A DNA stretch of 5,765 nt from an uncultured Phycisphaerae bacterium (lineage in GTDB: Bacteria; Planctomycetota; Phycisphaerae; Sedimentisphaerales; Anaerohalosphaeraceae), in the NCBI GenBank assembly GCA_937995495.1, contig CALKKA010000143.1, forward strand, positions 1-5,765. The letters are read 5' to 3'. The translations under genes were made by a program, and so were the position numbers. Below are positions 1-5,765 of the stretch, one piece after another. The notes beneath the pieces were generated by a model. The model was not told where the DNA came from and searched no databases. It saw only the letters and a list, made by a program, of their open reading frames with translations. Numbering within the stretch: the first letter of the stretch is position 1; every line of letters begins with the position of its first letter.

Positions 1-105
1 GCTTGATGATGAACACTATGTTCGGTTGGTTGTTCCATGACACAGTCCTTTCTAATAATCGGTATAGGCTTGCTCATAAGATAAGCCGAATCCGTCACAA
101 AGAGT

Positions 106-144
106 AAAAAAGGGTCTATGCACCCCCCTGGACACATAGACCCT
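106..144 (-). terminator. Intrinsic-terminator-like hairpin, minus strand
   Basis: A perfect 10-bp inverted repeat (AGGGTCTATG at 111-120, CATAGACCCT at 135-144) encloses a 14-nt loop. Read on the minus strand, the second arm runs directly into a run of T (complement of A106-A111), which is the layout of a Rho-independent terminator. No convincing minus-strand gene lies immediately upstream of it (to the right), so it could end a small RNA, or be a relic. On the plus strand only AAATTT follows, so it is a poor terminator in that direction, although a candidate plus-strand stop codon at 105-107 sits just before it. Confidence 0.5.
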
Positions 145-152
145 AAATTTGG

Positions 153-189
153 GTCGGACGCTCACCAAAACGCCGGCGACCCGTCCGAC
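153..189. repeat. 8-bp inverted repeat with nested palindrome
   Basis: GTCGGACG (153-160) and CGTCCGAC (182-189) are perfect reverse complements separated by 21 nt. The spacer contains the palindrome CGCCGGCG (171-178). An alternative pairing, GGGTCG (151-156) with CGACCC (177-182), overlaps it. On the minus strand this element lies 8 nt upstream of the terminator-like hairpin at 111-144, so the two could fold as successive stem-loops of one transcript. Confidence 0.4.
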
Positions 190-413
190 ACCAAAAGGAG
201 GAGGAGGGAGAAAACTCGAATAACCCCAGTGCCCGACTCCAGAGCATGCGCTCAACATGACGTCCCGCATCATGAAACCCTCAAGCCCGGCAATAAAAGA
301 ACCCAATTTCAAAGAGCACCATGACTTCTCACCACATCTTCTCTAAAGCCTGATCATTAATTCATAGATACAAAATGCAAACACTGTGCCAATGAAAAGA
401 AAAGATGCTTTGA

Positions 414-857
414 TTGCCTGTAACCCATACCAAAAGAGGGACTTATGAAATCAGACAAGAAAAAAAGAAAACCCCAGGACTCCCCGTCATGACCCGATAT
501 TTAAGACGCCGCCTGAAATGCCGTGCAAATCAACGAAAGACAACCGCTTCGATTCTCCGCATTCTGCCCACCTTTTTAGTAAAACTGGATGAAAAATATT
601 GTCCAATCAATGCGATAACAACAAAGTTTGCTCGAATGATTAAACGAGCGAAACTTGATGTTCCCAAGGGAACGGGCTTTTATACACTTCGCCGAACGGC
701 CGCCACCATGGCTGCTCGATCGGGTGACCCGTTTGCAGTGCAGGGTCTCCTTGGCCATGCCAATTTAATCATGGCCACGCGATATGTGCAGGATGTATCA
801 AAGCAGACTGATGATGTTATTGGCAAAAGCAGAATGTATTTAACTCAGTGCATATAA
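414..857 (+). pseudogene. Tyrosine recombinase/integrase C-terminal remnant, frameshifted
   Basis: The frame gives 147 residues whose second half is the catalytic end of a phage-type tyrosine recombinase. It shows the FYTLRRT box with Arg93, LLGHA with His115 and the nucleophile Tyr124 in ATRYVQ, with the usual 9-residue spacing from His to Tyr. The first residue of the HxxR box is Tyr90 instead of His, a variant I recall in planctomycete-type integrases. The N-terminal DNA-binding domain and the first catalytic Arg region are absent. A second open frame (449-589) reads KTPPEMP...DSPHSAHLFSKTG, which resembles the residues that normally precede this part. It rejoins the main frame if one base near 590 is skipped, giving SKTG-EKYCPINAIT. 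The gene therefore looks truncated at the 5' end and frameshifted. I see no ribosome binding site at 414. It is probably a non-functional trace of a past integrated element. Confidence 0.75.
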
Positions 858-939
858 AGGCAAATAACTTTTCTGAACCAAGTCTCGAATTATCGTGGAA
901 GAAAATAATCAGGACTTTCTTCGCTTAGAATATAAGCAT

Positions 940-949
940 GTATTAATAC
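940..949. repeat. 10-bp palindrome GTATTAATAC
   Basis: This is a perfect palindrome in the AT-rich intergenic DNA. Its first eight bases (GTATTAAT) recur at 1316-1323, just ahead of the deacetylase start, so the pair might be half-related operator sites. AT-rich palindromes of this length also arise by chance. Confidence 0.25.
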
Positions 950-963
950 TGGAGTCGCAATGG

Positions 964-979
964 CCAGAAATTTTTCTGG
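964..979. repeat. Palindrome CCAGAAATTTTTCTGG
   Basis: Seven-base arms (CCAGAAA and TTTCTGG) flank a 2-bp centre. As DNA this is a symmetric site of operator size. As RNA it could fold as a 6-bp stem with a 4-nt loop. No T tract follows on the plus strand, so it is not a typical terminator. No regulator gene is present in the window to pair with it. Confidence 0.35.
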
Positions 980-1344
980 TATATGTTTATAAATGACTTA
1001 AAGACTATTGCATAGGCCTGGCATAACTAACTATAATAGTTGTAAGGCATTTTCAAGTAATACTGCTTTGATCTAAAACTTGGTTTTTCAAAGTAAGTGG
1101 CTATTTAAAATCTTGAATTCAAGGGCGCTCCATTCTAATCATTTCTGAATAATTGTTTTGTACCTGAAACCATTTACGACGATTCTTACAACACCGCCAA
1201 AACGGTTTATTTATGGGTCCGAAGAAAACATGAAAGCTTGAAGGGAGAAGCATGGATCGGAGAATAAAACATAAGCTTTTCATACATTAACTGTTCAGCT
1301 CCGGCGTAAATGATAGTATTAATGGACTATGGGGCAATGGAAAA

Positions 1345-1995
1345 ATGCGTGACTTGAAATGTGCTGTTATTGTGGCTCATCCGGATGATGAAACCTTATG
1401 GGCTGGCGGAACGATATTGATGAATCCCTTGAATGATTGGACGATTATCACGATATGCCGTAAGTCTGACTCGGACCGCAGCCCAAAATTTAGCGCCGCC
1501 TTAAAAGCCCTGAATGCAGAAGGAAAAATGGGCGACATCAATGATGGTCCGGGTCAAGTGCCGGTTGACATATCAGACATTGAAGCAACGATCCTGCCTC
1601 TCTTGGGAAGCCCCGTCTATGATTTGATCATTACCCACAGCACACAAGGGGAATATACCCGGCACCGCAGACATGAAGAAGTTGCCGAGGCAGTAATTGG
1701 ACTTGTCGAAACAGGACGCTTGCAAGTCTCTAAACTATGGATGTTTGCATATGAGGATGGCAATAAAAAATATCTTCCAATGCCGATCAACAATGCTGAT
1801 CAAATATCAACCTTACCACAAGATATCTGGAATAAGAAATATCAAATTATAACGGAAATCTATGGATTTCAAGAAGACAGCTGGGAAGCTAAAACAACTC
1901 CAATTAAGGAATCGTTTTGGATCTTCAATTCGGTTGCTGAAATCCAGAGTTGGAAAAAAGAAAGGGGGAAAAATGAAAGTACTCGTTTTGTTTGA
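1345..1995 (+). CDS. PIG-L/LmbE-family zinc-dependent N-deacetylase
   Basis: The 216-residue product begins almost directly with the family's metal-binding signature AHPDDE (residues 11-16; His12 and Asp15 are the expected zinc ligands and Asp14 the expected catalytic base). The second signature, ITHSTQGEYTRHRRHEEV (residues 96-113), supplies the further His ligand, most likely His107 or His110. These enzymes (MshB, BshB, LmbE, PIG-L) remove an N-acyl group, usually acetyl from an N-acetylglucosamine unit. There is no signal peptide or membrane segment, so it should be cytoplasmic. The length is near the short end for the family. ATG 1345 is the only ATG between the in-frame stop at 1288-1290 and the AHPDDE motif, and GGGG lies about 10 nt before it. 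The 3' end overlaps the glycosyltransferase by 23 bp. The substrate is unknown. The adjacent glycosyltransferase suggests a glycoside, as in the mycothiol and bacillithiol pathways, but this is inference. Confidence 0.9.
   Translation: MRDLKCAVIVAHPDDETLWAGGTILMNPLNDWTIITICRKSDSDRSPKFSAALKALNAEGKMGDINDGPGQVPVDISDIEATILPLLGSPVYDLIITHSTQGEYTRHRRHEEVAEAVIGLVETGRLQVSKLWMFAYEDGNKKYLPMPINNADQISTLPQDIWNKKYQIITEIYGFQEDSWEAKTTPIKESFWIFNSVAEIQSWKKERGKNESTRFV
1962..1968 (+). promoter_or_regulatory. Ribosome binding site deciding the glycosyltransferase start
   Basis: AAGGGGG lies 4 nt before ATG 1973, inside the last codons of the deacetylase gene. It supports a start at 1973 over the in-frame ATG at 1862, which would add 37 basic residues in front of the canonical beta strand MKVLVLF. 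The arrangement suggests translational coupling with the deacetylase. Confidence 0.65.
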
Positions 1996-3115
1996 CTATC
2001 CCTCTTGTACCGGGGGGCTGGCAACCCAGGGTGCTTTGCTGTATCGCGGCCTGCAGGAACTGGGAGTGGATGTTTTCCCGGTAAACTTTGAATCAGCCCA
2101 GGAAAAGGAGTGGTACTATCGATGGTTTGAGCCGGATGTTGTGCTGGGTGTGGGTTATTGGGGGCACACCCCTCATCTGGTGATGCATCCGCAGCGATAC
2201 GGCGTCCAGCCTGTTCCCTGGCTGGTAGCGGATGGGTATATTGCCAATTTTCAGGAGATCCTTGAATCCTTACCCTTAATTCTAGTTACCTCCCGCTGGG
2301 TCAAGAAAATGTATATGCGAGACGGATTGAGCGGTAAGAACATAGAGGTATTGCCGGTCGGGTGTGACACCGATGCCTTTTGTCCGCGAGACAAAGAGGA
2401 CCTGCAGGTCTCGACCGTACGCGAAGCACTTGGTGTTGCGCAGGAGCAGATTATGATATTAACCGTTGGAGGTGATGCCACTTCCAAAGGAGCCCAGGAA
2501 GTCATGCAGGCGATGGCCATTAATGACACCAAGGCACCGGACTGGAAATATGTCTGTAAAGTCTGGCCGCAGCCGCGTACGGAAGCCCAGAATTTTATCG
2601 ATATGCAGTTAGCCACACAGCTCGGTATCGAAAAAAATGTCGTCTATACATCCAGTGTGATTTCTCGTAATTTCATGCCCTATCTGTTGGCTGCTTGCGA
2701 TATTTATGCCGCCCCTTCCAGGCTGGAAGGATTCGGCATGATTCAGGTTGAAGCCAATGCCTGCGGTAAACCTGTAATCGGAATCAAAGCCATGGGGATG
2801 CTGGATACCATGGTTCATGGAGAAACTGCATTTCTGGCTGATGTGGCTCAGGAGATAAGGATGCGCGAAACCATTGTGGGAGACGAGTCGGGATATCAGG
2901 CCAATCAAAAAGTGACCTTTAAGAGTCCCCGGATCGTAGATTATAGAGCCAGCGTCCATGATATCGCCAACTATCTGATGGATCTGATGAGAGATAAAGA
3001 GCTTCGAGAGAGGATGGGGCAAAATGGTCGACAGCGTGCTGTTGAATTATTTGATTATCGGGTCGTAGCAAAGAAGTTTGTTGACATCGTTTCTAAAAAG
3101 TTAGGAATTTCATAA
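1973..3115 (+). CDS. GT4-type (GT-B fold) glycosyltransferase
   Basis: The product is 380 residues. It opens with a Rossmann beta strand, MKVLVLFDYP, followed by a glycine-rich loop (GGLATQG, 14-20), as in GT-B retaining glycosyltransferases. The C-terminal domain has VTSRWVKKMY (105-114), VLPVGCDTDAF (126-136), LTVGGDATSKG (163-173) and the hallmark E-x7-E in SRLEGFGMIQVEANACGKPV (Glu252 and Glu260), which contacts the donor sugar nucleotide. It should transfer a sugar from an activated donor, but neither donor nor acceptor can be read from sequence. Between FLADVAQEI and ASVHDIANYL (roughly 293-326) it carries about 30 residues more than is usual at this point in the fold. There is no signal peptide. 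It overlaps the upstream deacetylase by 23 bp and its stop is 1 bp from the next start. A role in making a small glycoside or a polysaccharide precursor is inference. Confidence 0.85.
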   Translation: MKVLVLFDYPSCTGGLATQGALLYRGLQELGVDVFPVNFESAQEKEWYYRWFEPDVVLGVGYWGHTPHLVMHPQRYGVQPVPWLVADGYIANFQEILESLPLILVTSRWVKKMYMRDGLSGKNIEVLPVGCDTDAFCPRDKEDLQVSTVREALGVAQEQIMILTVGGDATSKGAQEVMQAMAINDTKAPDWKYVCKVWPQPRTEAQNFIDMQLATQLGIEKNVVYTSSVISRNFMPYLLAACDIYAAPSRLEGFGMIQVEANACGKPVIGIKAMGMLDTMVHGETAFLADVAQEIRMRETIVGDESGYQANQKVTFKSPRIVDYRASVHDIANYLMDLMRDKELRERMGQNGRQRAVELFDYRVVAKKFVDIVSKKLGIS

Positions 3116-3116
3116 A

Positions 3117-4292
3117 ATGAAACGTCAGGATAAAATACTGATCGAAGAGGCGAAAGCGGCAGCCATAGAGGTTCTTCTACACAATGCCCACGGTCCTTAC
3201 CGCGGATTGCCGAGAACTGCAGGATGGGGATACCCTGAACCGTATACAAGGGACTTGATGATTTGTCTACCAGGTGTGTTGGTGTCGGAAAATAAAAAAC
3301 TGATCGCCACCTATCAAAAAGTCCTCGAAACTCTGGCAAAAAATCAATCCCCGAATGGTCATATCCCCTCGCTCATTCATGATCCTGAGGACCGAGGTGC
3401 CAGTGACTGCACACCTCTGTTCCTCATGGGAGTGGGGATGTACCGGAAAGCAACCAGCCAACCGGACTTCCTAGAAGAAGCGGTTGCGAAATCGTTGATC
3501 TGGATGCAATACCAAAGCCCAAGCGACAGAGTTCTTGTCGCACAACTGCCAACCAGCGACTGGCGGGATGAACAGTGGGTCCTGGGCTATGGACTTTTTG
3601 TCAATACGGTTGTCTACACCTATCTAAAGCTCCTGAATCAAAATGAAAAGGCCAATATCATAAAAGATGAGATGGAACATTTTGCCATTACCGGAGAACG
3701 GCAGCATCGTCATGTCCATGAAGGCCTTGTTCTGCGCAAGAAACCCTATTATGCCTTGTGGTCTTATAAAGTCTATAAAAGCGAACGGTTCGATCTCCTT
3801 GGCAACAGTCTGGCCATACTGTCCGGCATCGCCTCGTATACAAGAGCTAGGACTATGGTCTCCTGGATTGAAAAAGAATGTGATCATTTTCGGGAAAATG
3901 GACAATTGAGAGTGGGGCTGCCACCCAATTTTTTCCCATGTATTCAACCGAATGATCCGGATTGGCGGGTTCGCTACCAAACATATAACCCCCCAGGCGA
4001 ATACCATAACGGAGGTATCTGGCCGTTCATTTGCGGCTTTTATGTGGCGGCTCTCGTTACGGCCGGAAAGAAACATCTGGCAAGATCTAAACTGATTGAG
4101 TTGGCAAAACTCAACAAGCCATGTCGTGTTGAAAGAGTCGATTTTGGATTTAATGAATGGCTGCACCCTGAAGATGGAAGGCCCATGGGGCAGGACTGGC
4201 AAAGTTGGTCAGCAGCCATGTTTTTATACGCCGCCAAATGCGTCGAAGAACACAGAACCCCTTTTTTTGAGGATATTCGAAACAGTTTATAA
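3117..4292 (+). CDS. GH100-like (alpha/alpha)6-barrel glycoside hydrolase
   Basis: The 391-residue product has the order of motifs seen in neutral/alkaline invertases (GH100) and related clan GH-G and debranching-type glucosidases. These are PYTRDLMICLPG (42-53), NGHIPS (80-85), ASDCTPLFL (95-103, Asp97 aligning with the invertase VDSGLWW acid), SDWRDEQ (147-153), RFDLLGNSLAI (224-234), EYHNGGIWPF (295-304) and FNEWLHPEDGRPMGQDWQSWS (345-365). Glu347 is placed like the second catalytic carboxylate in the invertase WPEYYDG segment. These alignments are from memory. It is shorter than plant and cyanobacterial invertases (about 450 residues or more), so the substrate may not be sucrose; other alpha-glucosides or glucosylglycerate-type compounds are possible. 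It has no signal peptide, so it is cytoplasmic. ATG 3117 lies 1 bp after the glycosyltransferase stop, with AGGA at 3103-3106, implying a co-translated operon. Confidence 0.8.
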   Translation: MKRQDKILIEEAKAAAIEVLLHNAHGPYRGLPRTAGWGYPEPYTRDLMICLPGVLVSENKKLIATYQKVLETLAKNQSPNGHIPSLIHDPEDRGASDCTPLFLMGVGMYRKATSQPDFLEEAVAKSLIWMQYQSPSDRVLVAQLPTSDWRDEQWVLGYGLFVNTVVYTYLKLLNQNEKANIIKDEMEHFAITGERQHRHVHEGLVLRKKPYYALWSYKVYKSERFDLLGNSLAILSGIASYTRARTMVSWIEKECDHFRENGQLRVGLPPNFFPCIQPNDPDWRVRYQTYNPPGEYHNGGIWPFICGFYVAALVTAGKKHLARSKLIELAKLNKPCRVERVDFGFNEWLHPEDGRPMGQDWQSWSAAMFLYAAKCVEEHRTPFFEDIRNSL

Positions 4293-4338
4293 CTCTACCA
4301 ACAATGCAATGTGGGATGTTTCCAAGTGATTTTAGTAT

Positions 4339-4905
4339 ATGAAAAAGCCTGTGATAGACAGATATGAAAGAACCGACGAAGGTCAGGTTGTTATTGATGT
4401 CTCAATAGCATCGATAGAGCATCTTTATCACGATTTTGACAAGACCGCTCCTTACTATCGAAAGGAACTCGACCAGGAATTCGCCGATTATTTAACTGAA
4501 TGTGTCCGCGAAATAGGTAAATCTCCCTTTGTGATCAGAATATCAATTGAAAAAATGCCTGAAGAAGCTTTAATGAATAGGGTTCAGAAAAGTGTTAATA
4601 GTTATTTTGTCTATCTAAAAGAACTCGAAAATCGTTCTATGAAGCGTATGTTTAGACGATTTATTATATTATTCTTTGTTGGAATTATCTTTTTGGTATT
4701 AGCAATACTGGCAACTCGCAGAGCGACTGTTCATGCAGGCGTCATAGCAGAGGTGTTTGCTCAGGGGTTGACGATTGCTGCATGGGTTTCTTTGTGGGAA
4801 GCGATTGTTTACATCTTTTTGGAGTACCATCCTAATAAAGAAAACATCCGACTTTATAATCGAATCATAGGAAGTCAGATCTTGTTCCGTTCTCTTACAC
4901 AATAA
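4339..4905 (+). CDS. Uncharacterised protein with two C-terminal membrane segments
   Basis: The product is 188 residues. A soluble, acidic N-terminal domain (about 1-100) contains VIDVSIASIEHLYHDFD (18-34), a strand/helix pattern I associate with a conserved uncharacterised family in bacterial genomes. It ends in a basic stretch, KRMFRR, followed by a hydrophobic helix (about 108-126). A second hydrophobic segment (about 135-161) includes QGLTIAAWVSLWEAIVYIFLEYHP, then a polar tail with NIRLYNRI. There is no signal peptide, and the basic flank before the first helix suggests the N-terminal domain is cytoplasmic. ATG 4339 is the only possible start, since TAG at 4333-4335 is in frame just upstream. 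The Shine-Dalgarno sequence is weak. It lies 46 bp after the glycosidase on the same strand, so co-transcription is possible but less certain than for the three upstream genes. No enzymatic motif is visible and I assign no function. Confidence 0.75.
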   Translation: MKKPVIDRYERTDEGQVVIDVSIASIEHLYHDFDKTAPYYRKELDQEFADYLTECVREIGKSPFVIRISIEKMPEEALMNRVQKSVNSYFVYLKELENRSMKRMFRRFIILFFVGIIFLVLAILATRRATVHAGVIAEVFAQGLTIAAWVSLWEAIVYIFLEYHPNKENIRLYNRIIGSQILFRSLTQ

Positions 4906-4913
4906 GCAAGTAT

Positions 4914-5765
4914 TCATCTTGAAGGTTTGCGTAATATTTTAATCAGATAATTTGCATCGGTATCGATGCTGTTAAATATGGGGATATCTGTGAAGGCAGA
5001 AAGCTCCCTGACACCGAGCGGGGAACTTGTGCACACGCCGGACAGAGCATCCGGTTTTAATCCCATGGAATCCAAGATATTCAATCCCCCGATGGCTCCA
5101 AACGCATCATTGGCACAGAAGATCAGTTTATGGATTCGGTTCCTGACTTCCGGCTCATTCAAAAGTATTGCTGTTTCACGCTGTATCACGCCGTCGGCAA
5201 ACTCAACAACCCAGTAGTTCTTTGGATTATTGGCATACCGCAGGTCAAGTTGATTGAATACATTTAGTAATTCTTCTTTTTCCAGAAGATAGGTTGATGG
5301 ATACCCAAGATACGTAAAATCCGCAAAGGGTTGTGCTCCGGCATCGTTCATTTGCAGGATGTCTTTCAAGCTGGCTGTTCCGGTTACTTTGGCTGCTCTG
5401 ACTTTATGTCCCTTTGATGACAATGCCCAGCAACACGCTTTTGCCGCCATACTTTTGCCGGAATTCATCGAGGTTCCGCAAACCAGTATCATCCTGGCAC
5501 GAGGGGTTTTCTTTTCTGTTTTTTTGGGCTTAATGAGTGGAAAATCCAGTGTATTTAAGACATGCCCCTGATCATCACAAACGTACCCGAGAATTTTCAC
5601 GCGTGTCGGATCTTTGATGGAAGAATTTTTTGTTTTTGCGATTCCGATTACTCCGGATCGGGCAATTAGATCAACTTCGCTGCAAAATTCGTTCGGAACA
5701 AAACCTTCATAGTAGTCCGGTGCATACCTGTTTCCAAAAACAAAAATCGCGCGTTTCCCGTCGTG
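4914..5765 (-). CDS. P-loop NTPase of dethiobiotin-synthetase/CobQ-like type, 5' end outside window
   Basis: The minus-strand frame stays open to the right edge, giving 283 visible residues; the true start lies beyond 5765. GTG at 5598-5600 is only an internal Val. The N-terminal part (about visible residues 1-75) reads ...GNRYAPDYYEGFVPNEF... and SEVDLIARSGVIGIAKTKNS, a separate small domain. After a Lys-rich linker comes ILVCGTSMNSGKS (about visible residues 93-105), a phosphate-binding loop with five residues between Gly and GKS, as in dethiobiotin synthetase (GTDTEVGKT). Further on are KVTGTASLKDIL, DAGAQPFADFTYLGYPSTYLL and WVVEFADGVIQRET, the last acting as a Walker-B-like strand with Glu and Asp. 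It should bind and hydrolyse a nucleotide in the cytoplasm. I recall similar two-domain proteins annotated as hypothetical or near DUF1611, and the acceptor substrate is unknown. It converges on the membrane-protein gene with 8 bp between stops and no clear terminator. Confidence 0.8.
   Translation of the reverse strand, partial: HDGKRAIFVFGNRYAPDYYEGFVPNEFCSEVDLIARSGVIGIAKTKNSSIKDPTRVKILGYVCDDQGHVLNTLDFPLIKPKKTEKKTPRARMILVCGTSMNSGKSMAAKACCWALSSKGHKVRAAKVTGTASLKDILQMNDAGAQPFADFTYLGYPSTYLLEKEELLNVFNQLDLRYANNPKNYWVVEFADGVIQRETAILLNEPEVRNRIHKLIFCANDAFGAIGGLNILDSMGLKPDALSGVCTSSPLGVRELSAFTDIPIFNSIDTDANYLIKILRKPSR

Larger units (their letters stand above)
1..413. other. Non-coding region with hairpins; no supported gene
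   Basis: No convincing gene is visible here. The two longest open frames (minus strand 52-312, plus strand 118-324) have skewed, low-complexity protein composition, match no family I know, and run through the inverted repeats at 111-189, so I treat them as chance. A plus-strand frame enters from the left edge and stops with TAA at 105-107 (ending ...RIRHKE), and another stops with TGA at 38-40 (ending ...EHYVRLVVP). Either could be the last codons of a gene lying to the left, but neither can be confirmed. The part from about 111 to 300 is visibly more GC-rich than the flanks and contains the paired hairpins listed separately. Confidence 0.5.
858..1344. other. AT-rich intergenic region upstream of the operon
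   Basis: This 487-bp stretch has no open frame of useful length. It is clearly more AT-rich than the genes to its right. It contains two near-perfect palindromes (940-949 and 964-979), a small one at 1029-1041, and a 12-codon mini-ORF at 1252-1290 with a good Shine-Dalgarno sequence. The operon promoter should lie here. The best sigma-70-like pair I can offer is TTGAAG (1238-1243) with GAGAAT (1260-1265), spacing 16, which is weak. No tRNA, attachment site or CRISPR repeat was seen. Confidence 0.5.

Noticed and set aside
11..35. GAAC/GTTC repeats resembling LexA (SOS) boxes
   Set aside because: The spacings (GAAC-5-GTTC and GTTC-8-GTTC) do not match the known GAAC-4-GTTC or GTTC-7-GTTC operators, and no SOS gene is adjacent.
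52..312. 86-residue minus-strand open frame
   Set aside because: It would run through the terminator-like hairpin at 106-144, and its protein (with PPPPF and scattered Gly/Val) resembles no known family.
118..324. 68-residue plus-strand open frame
   Set aside because: Low-complexity basic composition, no ribosome binding site or family signature, and it is crossed by inverted repeats.
361..423. Zinc-ribbon-like CKHC...CFDC peptide
   Set aside because: Only 20 codons between stops with no start codon; most likely coincidence.
1020..1050. Possible integron attC-like site around AACTATAATAGTT
   Set aside because: The core consensus (RYYYAAC and GTTRRRY) is not met on either side and no integron integrase is nearby.
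1862..1972. Upstream in-frame extension of the glycosyltransferase from ATG 1862
   Set aside because: It lies fully within the deacetylase gene and adds 37 basic residues before the canonical GT-B first strand. The strong ribosome binding site points to 1973.
3624..4202. Long minus-strand open frame antisense to the glycosidase
   Set aside because: It is a shadow of a well-supported glycosidase gene, with no family signature in its own translation.

Overview
The window looks like a bacterial chromosome segment of moderate GC content. An AT-rich left third holds recombinase debris and non-coding DNA. The right two-thirds is compactly coded. Taxonomy cannot be fixed from the sequence alone. 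The integrase remnant (FYTLRRTAAT, LLGHA, YVQDVS) resembles, from memory, recombinases of Planctomycetota, especially Phycisphaerae-like bacteria. A Desulfobacterota-like host is an alternative, and I hold both weakly.

Left part (1-1344). There is no intact gene. Positions 106-189 contain two consecutive inverted repeats that, read on the minus strand, end in a T tract, as an intrinsic terminator or the 3' end of a small structured RNA would. Positions 414-857 encode the C-terminal catalytic half of a tyrosine recombinase with at least one frameshift, so I call it a pseudogene. Positions 858-1344 are AT-rich and non-coding apart from two palindromes, with a 12-codon mini-ORF with a good ribosome binding site just ahead of the operon.

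Central operon (1345-4292, plus strand). Three genes are packed tightly: a PIG-L/LmbE-type zinc N-deacetylase, a GT4-type glycosyltransferase that overlaps it by 23 bp, and a GH100-like (alpha/alpha)6-barrel glycoside hydrolase that begins 1 bp after the glycosyltransferase stop. None of the three has a signal peptide, so a cytoplasmic carbohydrate pathway is the natural reading. The glycosyltransferase could build a glycoside, the deacetylase could remove an acyl group from an amino sugar, and the hydrolase could cleave or trim a glycoside. Substrates cannot be read from the sequence.

Right part (4339-5765). A 188-residue protein with two membrane segments follows 46 bp downstream on the same strand. 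I recognise its layout as a conserved uncharacterised type but can assign no function. Convergent to it, with only 8 bp between the stops, is the 3' part of a P-loop NTPase gene on the minus strand. Its nucleotide-binding loop is of the dethiobiotin-synthetase/CobQ-like (SIMIBI) type, and its reading frame runs off the right edge of the window.
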